A DNA stretch of 9,318 bases from Holosporales bacterium. GTDB lineage: Bacteria > Pseudomonadota > Alphaproteobacteria > Caedimonadales > UBA9215. The stretch is from the NCBI GenBank assembly GCA_003503995.1, contig DOCA01000063.1, positions 1 through 9,318 on the forward strand. The letters are read 5' to 3'. The translations under genes and the position numbers were made by a program. Position 1 is the first letter of the stretch. The number at the start of each line of letters is the position of its first letter. The notes beneath the pieces were generated by a model. That model saw only the letters and a list, made by a program, of their open reading frames with translations, was not told where the DNA came from and ran no database searches. This document shows positions 5,519-9,318 of this stretch, in pieces.

Positions 5519-8398
5519 ATGGCGCACCGCCCAATTTTGACGGATAAGCAGCAAGAAGATATTTTGAATCTTCCCATAACCGAAAATGACTTGTTGAAAT
5601 ATTATGTTCTTAGCAGTGAAGATCTTCATCACATTAATGCAAAACGGAAACCTTCTAACCGCCTTGGATTTGCCTTGCAGCTATGTGCTTTCAGATACCC
5701 TGGTCGTCTATTGCAGAAAAGTGAGATAATTCCCCAACAAGTCTTAATATTTATTGCGGAGCAATTGGCCCTATCAGCAGATGATTTGGAAACTTATGGG
5801 GTGCGATCAGAAACACGCTATGAGCACTCATCTGAATTGCAGCGTCTTTATGATTTTAAAATCTTTCAAGAAATTAAGGATGATTCTTTTTCTAAATGGC
5901 TTGTCGAAAAAGCAGTACATACAAGAAACAATGTAGAGTTGGTGTCCATTTTTGCTCAAGAGTGCCGTGATCAAAAAATAATCCTTCCTGGCATGACTGT
6001 TATTGAAAGGCTATGCGCCGATGCCCGCGTTGCAGCCGAACGTGAGGTTGTTGAACTCATTTCTTTACGTATAGACAAAGAAATGAAGAAAACACTGGAA
6101 AACCTACTTGGAAACACTGTTGATGGTCGCTTAACAATTCACGGTTGGTTGAAACGGTTTGAGGTTGGTCATAACTCTGCGGATGTGAATCGTTTGTTGA
6201 ATAAGCTCGAGTATTTACAAGACCTAGATATTCCAGAATCTTTGTTGGAAGGAGTTCCTTCTCACAGAATCATTTGGCTTCGTCAACAGGGTGAAGCTTA
6301 TTATGCTGATGGGTTGCGCGGTATCAATGAAAAAAGGCGGTTGGCCGTCCTTGCCACCTGCGTTATTGAGTGGCGAGCGATGATAAATGATGCCATTTTG
6401 GAGACACATGACAGGATTGTTGGAAAACTCTACAGCTCATGTAAGCGCATTCGTGATGGGCAGCTGGCTGATCAAAAAAAACTGGCCCATGAAACCCTAT
6501 CTTCTTTTGCCAATCTTAGTAAAAAACTTCTGAGGGCTCATGCTGACAATGCTGCTGTTACTGATGTAATAGAAGATGTTGAAAGCTTAGAAGGTCTGAT
6601 GCTCACCGCTCAGGGTCTTACCAAGAAACTGGAGGGGGATCCATTAGAGTACGTTCTGTCAGGATACGGGAAGTTCCGTCGCTATACTCAGCGGATGCTC
6701 GAGCGGGTTAGCTTCAAAGGAAATCAGTCTTCCGAATATCTCCTTAAGGCGATAAAGCTATTAAGGGAGCTAAATCGCTCAGAAAAAACTCCTGAAGAAA
6801 GGCTACCTGTTTGTTTTGCAAACGCTAAATGGAAAAAGAAATTAGGCCGTCACCCAGAACGGAAACTTTGGGAAACCGCCGTCTTCTTTACGATTCGTGA
6901 TTGTTTGCGTTCCAGGGATATCTGGGTTGCTGATTCACGATCTTATAGAGATACCAAGAAGCAGTTACTGCCTGTGAGTCAGGCTAAGCAAACCTTATCT
7001 CTCCCCATACCATTGAAAGCAAATGAATGGATTGAAAGCCGAAAATCGTTGCTGGAGCAGCGTCTTAAAAAGGTCTCACAGATGATAAGGAAAAACACAC
7101 TTCCAAACAGTTGTATTGAAAATGGGAAAATTCATATGAATAGGCTTGAGCCTTCTCAGGCTCCAGAAGGCACTGATGCTCTTATTTTGGATATCTACAA
7201 AAACATGCCCCAAATATCAGTCACTGATATTCTGCGCGAAGTGGCAGAAGATACTGCTTTTACAGATAGTTTTACCCACATTCACACGGGATCTCCATGC
7301 TCGGACACAATAGGTCTTCTCAATGTCATTCTAGCTGGAGGTATTAATATGGGTCTAAAGAAAATGGCCCTATGCAGCAGTTCTCACTCATCTTTTTGGC
7401 CCTTGATGCGCATTGCCAACTGGCATCTCACCAGCGAGTCCATGACCGATGCGCTCGCTATTATTATAGACAAACATCGTAGACTTCCTTTAAGTGCTTC
7501 TTGGGGAGAAGGTCTTACATCATCATCTGATGGACAGTTTTTTCCTTCTGGTGGAAGTGGGGAGGCTATGAACTTAGTGAATGCAAAATATGGTATGGTT
7601 CCTGGAGTGAAAGCTTACACTCATTTTTCAGATCAATATGGACCCTATGCTACAAAATCAATCCCATCAACTGCCCATGAAGCGCCTTATATCCTTGATG
7701 GGTTAACAATGAATGAGGCTGGAAAAAGAATTAAAGAACATTACGCCGATACAGGAGGTTTTACGGATCATGTTTTTGCAATGTGTGCCCTTCTGGGACA
7801 CCAATTTTCTCCAAGGATACGAAATTTATCTTCGCTGAACCTGTATGGAATGAAAGGAATAATTTTACCAAACGCCATGAAAGAACTTGTAACAGCGAAA
7901 GCTAATATCTCACGTATAGAAAGCCAATGGCCGGATATTATTCGTTTGGTGGCCAGTATTACTACACATCGTATTGTGCCCAGTGATATCCTGCGGCAAT
8001 TGGCCTCCTTTCCCCGTCAAAATGAGCTAGCAATTGCTTTGAGAGAAATAGGCAGGATTGAGCGTACCATATTCATCCTAGGTTGGATAAGTTCTCCCGA
8101 AATGCAACGCCGTTCGCAAATGGGACTGAATAAAGGAGAGGCTCACCATAGCCTAAAACGGGCTCTCAATTTTAATCGTAGAGGAGAAATTATTGATCGT
8201 ACTTCTGAAAATCAGCACCTACGCATGATGCATCTTAATTTACTAACAGCCATCATTATCTACTGGAACACAAAGCATCTTGGGAGAATTGTAGCCCATA
8301 TGAAAAACCAGGGAACTTGTATCTCTCCTGAGAAAATAACCCACCTGTCACCATTGGGATGGGAACATATTATTCTCACTGGTTTTTACACATGGTAA
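5519..8398 (+). CDS. tnpA: Tn3-family transposase
   Basis: TnpA binds the terminal inverted repeats, cuts the 3' ends and joins them to target DNA to make a cointegrate. The 959-aa protein has the family layout: an N-terminal DUF4158-type DNA-binding region (starting near HRPILTDKQQ, with RLGFALQLCAFRYPGRL at about 46-62), a long helical middle, and the Tn3 DDE catalytic domain (about 570-955). The catalytic residues are visible as D671 in SSSDGQ, D744 in HYADTGG and E874 in LNKGEA. The spacing of 73 and 130 residues agrees with what I recall for Tn3 and Tn4430. Other hallmarks are SDQYGPY, LDGLTMNE, PRQNELAIALREIGRIERT and the terminal LSPLGWEHI. It ends a few dozen residues earlier than Tn3 TnpA, with its stop touching the inverted repeat. 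The conserved Asp of the family ILAD-x-x-N-x-G stretch is Gly here (ILAGGINMG), but this is not a catalytic residue. The start at 5519 is chosen by its ribosome binding site. Confidence 0.96.
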   Translation: MAHRPILTDKQQEDILNLPITENDLLKYYVLSSEDLHHINAKRKPSNRLGFALQLCAFRYPGRLLQKSEIIPQQVLIFIAEQLALSADDLETYGVRSETRYEHSSELQRLYDFKIFQEIKDDSFSKWLVEKAVHTRNNVELVSIFAQECRDQKIILPGMTVIERLCADARVAAEREVVELISLRIDKEMKKTLENLLGNTVDGRLTIHGWLKRFEVGHNSADVNRLLNKLEYLQDLDIPESLLEGVPSHRIIWLRQQGEAYYADGLRGINEKRRLAVLATCVIEWRAMINDAILETHDRIVGKLYSSCKRIRDGQLADQKKLAHETLSSFANLSKKLLRAHADNAAVTDVIEDVESLEGLMLTAQGLTKKLEGDPLEYVLSGYGKFRRYTQRMLERVSFKGNQSSEYLLKAIKLLRELNRSEKTPEERLPVCFANAKWKKKLGRHPERKLWETAVFFTIRDCLRSRDIWVADSRSYRDTKKQLLPVSQAKQTLSLPIPLKANEWIESRKSLLEQRLKKVSQMIRKNTLPNSCIENGKIHMNRLEPSQAPEGTDALILDIYKNMPQISVTDILREVAEDTAFTDSFTHIHTGSPCSDTIGLLNVILAGGINMGLKKMALCSSSHSSFWPLMRIANWHLTSESMTDALAIIIDKHRRLPLSASWGEGLTSSSDGQFFPSGGSGEAMNLVNAKYGMVPGVKAYTHFSDQYGPYATKSIPSTAHEAPYILDGLTMNEAGKRIKEHYADTGGFTDHVFAMCALLGHQFSPRIRNLSSLNLYGMKGIILPNAMKELVTAKANISRIESQWPDIIRLVASITTHRIVPSDILRQLASFPRQNELAIALREIGRIERTIFILGWISSPEMQRRSQMGLNKGEAHHSLKRALNFNRRGEIIDRTSENQHLRMMHLNLLTAIIIYWNTKHLGRIVAHMKNQGTCISPEKITHLSPLGWEHIILTGFYTW

Positions 8399-8440
8399 AA
8401 TCCTTAACGTAGTTCCCTGCACTTTCCCGCAAACTACCCC
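8397..8440 (-). repeat. Right terminal inverted repeat (IRR)
   Basis: The 38-bp core runs 8403-8440 and is the reverse complement of the left repeat with one substitution. The match extends inward to 8397 (AAAATC). It directly follows, and slightly overlaps, the tnpA stop codon at 8396-8398. The outer end, CTACCCC, abuts the truncated regulator remnant. Confidence 0.95.
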
Positions 8441-8574
8441 ATTTATGCACCACAGCCGCACGTTCCCTCATCATTGGCCTGTTCGGAATTTTGGAGGGTT
8501 TGTGGCTGGAAGGCCTATACCCAGCCGCAGCCTGGATTTGTTGGATGGATAAATTAATTGTTGACAATACGTAA
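8441..8574 (+). pseudogene. 3' remnant of a TetR/BetI-like regulator gene
   Basis: One plus-strand frame, open from the transposon edge to TAA at 8572-8574, encodes about 43 residues. They include ARSLIIGLFGILEGLWLEG followed by a hydrophobic stretch, then WMDKLIVDNT and stop. The segment resembles the C-terminal ligand-binding end of TetR regulators of the BetI type, where a phrase like LIDGLWLRG is common. The match is from memory and short, so it is tentative. There is no helix-turn-helix part and no start. Upstream, the frame meets a TAG inside the inverted repeat (8410-8412). The missing front is not found on the other side of the transposon, so it was probably deleted. It could instead be non-coding. 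Confidence 0.45.
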
Positions 8575-8589
8575 TAATTAATTTATTTT
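8561..8589 (+). promoter_or_regulatory. Near-consensus promoter for the F-box/LRR gene
   Basis: TTGACA at 8561-8566 matches the sigma70 -35 consensus exactly. After a 17-bp spacer, TATTTT at 8584-8589 serves as the -10. Transcription would begin near 8596, giving a leader of about 30 bases to the ATG at 8626. The -35 overlaps the last codons of the regulator remnant, and the stretch around the -10 is strongly AT-rich. Confidence 0.65.
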
Positions 8590-8625
8590 GTAGCAAATGA
8601 AATTATTGTCAAAAAAAGCATTAAA

Positions 8626-9318
8626 ATGATAAATTCTATCTTAAAAATATCAATGTTATTAGCTTTTGCTATCGTCGGAAATTCATTAGCAACAGATCAG
8701 TTAGGTTTCGAAGATAGAACTCAAAGGCGAACTCTTTCAAATTTACCCGATGATATGTTGCTGGAAATTATAAAACTAGACCCGAGTATTGCGCCGAATT
8801 TGACAAAGGTCTCGAATAGATTTTACGGGCTCAGAGCCAATCCAGATATCCCCCTAGTATGTGTAATTAGTAATAAAGAAAGTTTTAAAAATTACATTAA
8901 TAATTTTCTTCCTCCAAACCGAACTCAATGGTTCCATTTAAAGATTAAAATCTCCTTAGAAGAACAGGAATATACAGAAATAGCTGAAGTTAATGCAAAC
9001 CTTCGAACCCTTAATCTAGAGGATAATAATCTTGGTGAGAATGGGGTGGTAACCCTTGCCACTCCCCTAAGATTCCTCACAAACCTTGAAGATTTTTATC
9101 TTGATGGTAACAATTTTGGAGAGAGAGGCATGAGACTTCTTGCTCCTATCTTAGAAACCTTCACAAGCCTTAAAACTCTTGGCCTTGATGATAACTCTAT
9201 TGGAGAGGGCGGTATGCAAGCCTTTGCTCCTGGCCTAAAACTCCTCACAAACCTTCGAGCCCTTAATCTTGGAAAGAACAATCTTGGAGAGGGAGGTATG
9301 CAAGCTCTTGCCACTCCC
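8626..9318 (+). CDS. Secreted F-box/leucine-rich-repeat protein, 5' part
   Basis: This open frame runs off the right edge (231 codons visible). It starts with a likely Sec signal peptide: K7, a hydrophobic core from about 8 to 18, and a probable cleavage site after SLA at residue 22. Residues 37-70 then resemble a eukaryotic F-box, with LSNLPDDMLLEIIKL followed by LTKVSNRFYGL, the usual LP-x-E/D-x-L-x-x-I and V/S-x-x-F/W pattern. From residue 126 it has 28-residue leucine-rich repeats of the ribonuclease-inhibitor type (L-x-x-L-x-L-x-x-N-x-hydrophobic-G-E-x-G-hydrophobic). Three are complete and one is cut by the window. In known families the F-box binds Skp1 of SCF ubiquitin ligases and LRRs bind the substrate. 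Bacteria in amoebae and other hosts use such proteins to act on host proteins, and that is the inferred role here. ATG 8626 is the first possible start in frame, an in-frame TAA lies at 8575, and no strong Shine-Dalgarno is seen. The LRRs are certain. The F-box is likely. Function is unproven. Confidence 0.85.
   Translation, partial: MINSILKISMLLAFAIVGNSLATDQLGFEDRTQRRTLSNLPDDMLLEIIKLDPSIAPNLTKVSNRFYGLRANPDIPLVCVISNKESFKNYINNFLPPNRTQWFHLKIKISLEEQEYTEIAEVNANLRTLNLEDNNLGENGVVTLATPLRFLTNLEDFYLDGNNFGERGMRLLAPILETFTSLKTLGLDDNSIGEGGMQAFAPGLKLLTNLRALNLGKNNLGEGGMQALATP
9001..9318 (+). repeat. 84-bp coding repeats (leucine-rich repeats)
   Basis: Units start at 9001, 9085, 9169 and 9253, each 84 bases (28 codons), the last truncated by the window. 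Shared phrases include CTCACAAACCTT before units 2 and 4 and GGAGAG after the Asn codon. They encode LRRs with consensus L-x-x-L-x-L-x-x-N-x-x-G-E-x-G-M-x-x-L/F-A-P/T. The exact 28-residue spacing and similar codons suggest recent internal duplication. Confidence 0.9.

Larger units (their letters stand above)
4764..8440. mobile_element. Complete Tn3-family transposon, tnpR-res-tnpA, no passengers
   Basis: This 3677-bp element is bounded by 38-bp terminal inverted repeats that begin GGGG and end ACGTTAAG, the classic Tn3-family pattern. Inside are a serine resolvase gene (minus strand), an intergenic candidate res site, and a Tn3 transposase gene (plus strand), divergently arranged as in Tn3. 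Transposition in this family is replicative, through a cointegrate that the resolvase separates. The element is at minimal size: the tnpR stop codon lies inside the left repeat and the tnpA stop touches the extended right repeat, leaving no room for cargo. Both genes look intact and the repeats differ at one position, so it may be recent or still active. Unusually, the 5 bases flanking each end differ (TTGTT on the left, ATTTA on the right), so there is no target-site duplication. Confidence 0.95.

Noticed and set aside
5365..5547. Plus-strand 60-codon open frame between tnpR and tnpA
   Set aside because: It crosses the candidate res palindrome and overlaps the transposase start in another frame; the region is better explained as regulatory DNA.
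8376..8567. Minus-strand 63-codon open frame across the right transposon end
   Set aside because: It spans the junction between the inverted repeat and the flanking DNA, so it cannot be an ancestral gene, and it resembles no family I know. The plus-strand frame over the same bases has a better protein-like pattern.
9096..9314. Minus-strand 72-codon open frame rich in Arg, Pro and Ser
   Set aside because: It is the antisense shadow of the leucine-rich repeats; its own apparent repeats simply mirror the 84-bp units.
1..9318. CRISPR array, tRNA or rRNA genes, toxin-antitoxin or defence system
   Set aside because: No regularly spaced direct repeats with variable spacers, no recognisable tRNA or rRNA sequence, and no small paired genes were seen; all long frames are accounted for.

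Overview
The window reads as chromosomal DNA of an AT-leaning alphaproteobacterium, most plausibly a protist-associated or intracellular one (Holosporales or Rickettsiales type). The clues are a proteobacterial-style ribonuclease J and, at the right edge, a secreted protein with a eukaryotic-like F-box and leucine-rich repeats. Such proteins are typical of bacteria living in amoebae or ciliates. The taxonomic placement is an inference.

Layout: (1) 60-1709, minus strand, ribonuclease J, an RNA-processing and decay enzyme. (2) 1945-4683, plus strand, a P2-type cation-transporting ATPase transcribed divergently from RNase J across a gap of about 235 bp. (3) 4684-4763, a short spacer with a small tandem repeat and a weak hairpin. 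(4) 4764-8440, a complete and very compact 3677-bp Tn3-family transposon. It has near-perfect terminal inverted repeats (38-bp core, match extending to 44 bp, one mismatch), a serine resolvase gene on the minus strand, a candidate resolution site containing a perfect 24-bp palindrome, and a full-length transposase gene on the plus strand whose catalytic D671/D744/E874 are all present. No passenger gene is present and no 5-bp target duplication flanks the element. (5) 8441-8574, the orphan 3' end of what looks like a TetR/BetI-type regulator gene, cut exactly at the transposon end. (6) 8561-8589, a near-consensus sigma70-type promoter driving (7) 8626-9318, the 5' part of a gene for a signal-peptide-bearing F-box/LRR protein that runs off the window.

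The housekeeping genes on the left and the effector-like gene on the right are separated by a transposon without target duplication, next to a decapitated gene. This suggests that the element took part in a deletion or rearrangement here, which may have placed the effector gene beside the ATPase locus. The F-box/LRR gene and the transposon junction are the most interesting parts. The transposon's resolution/regulatory region also deserves attention.
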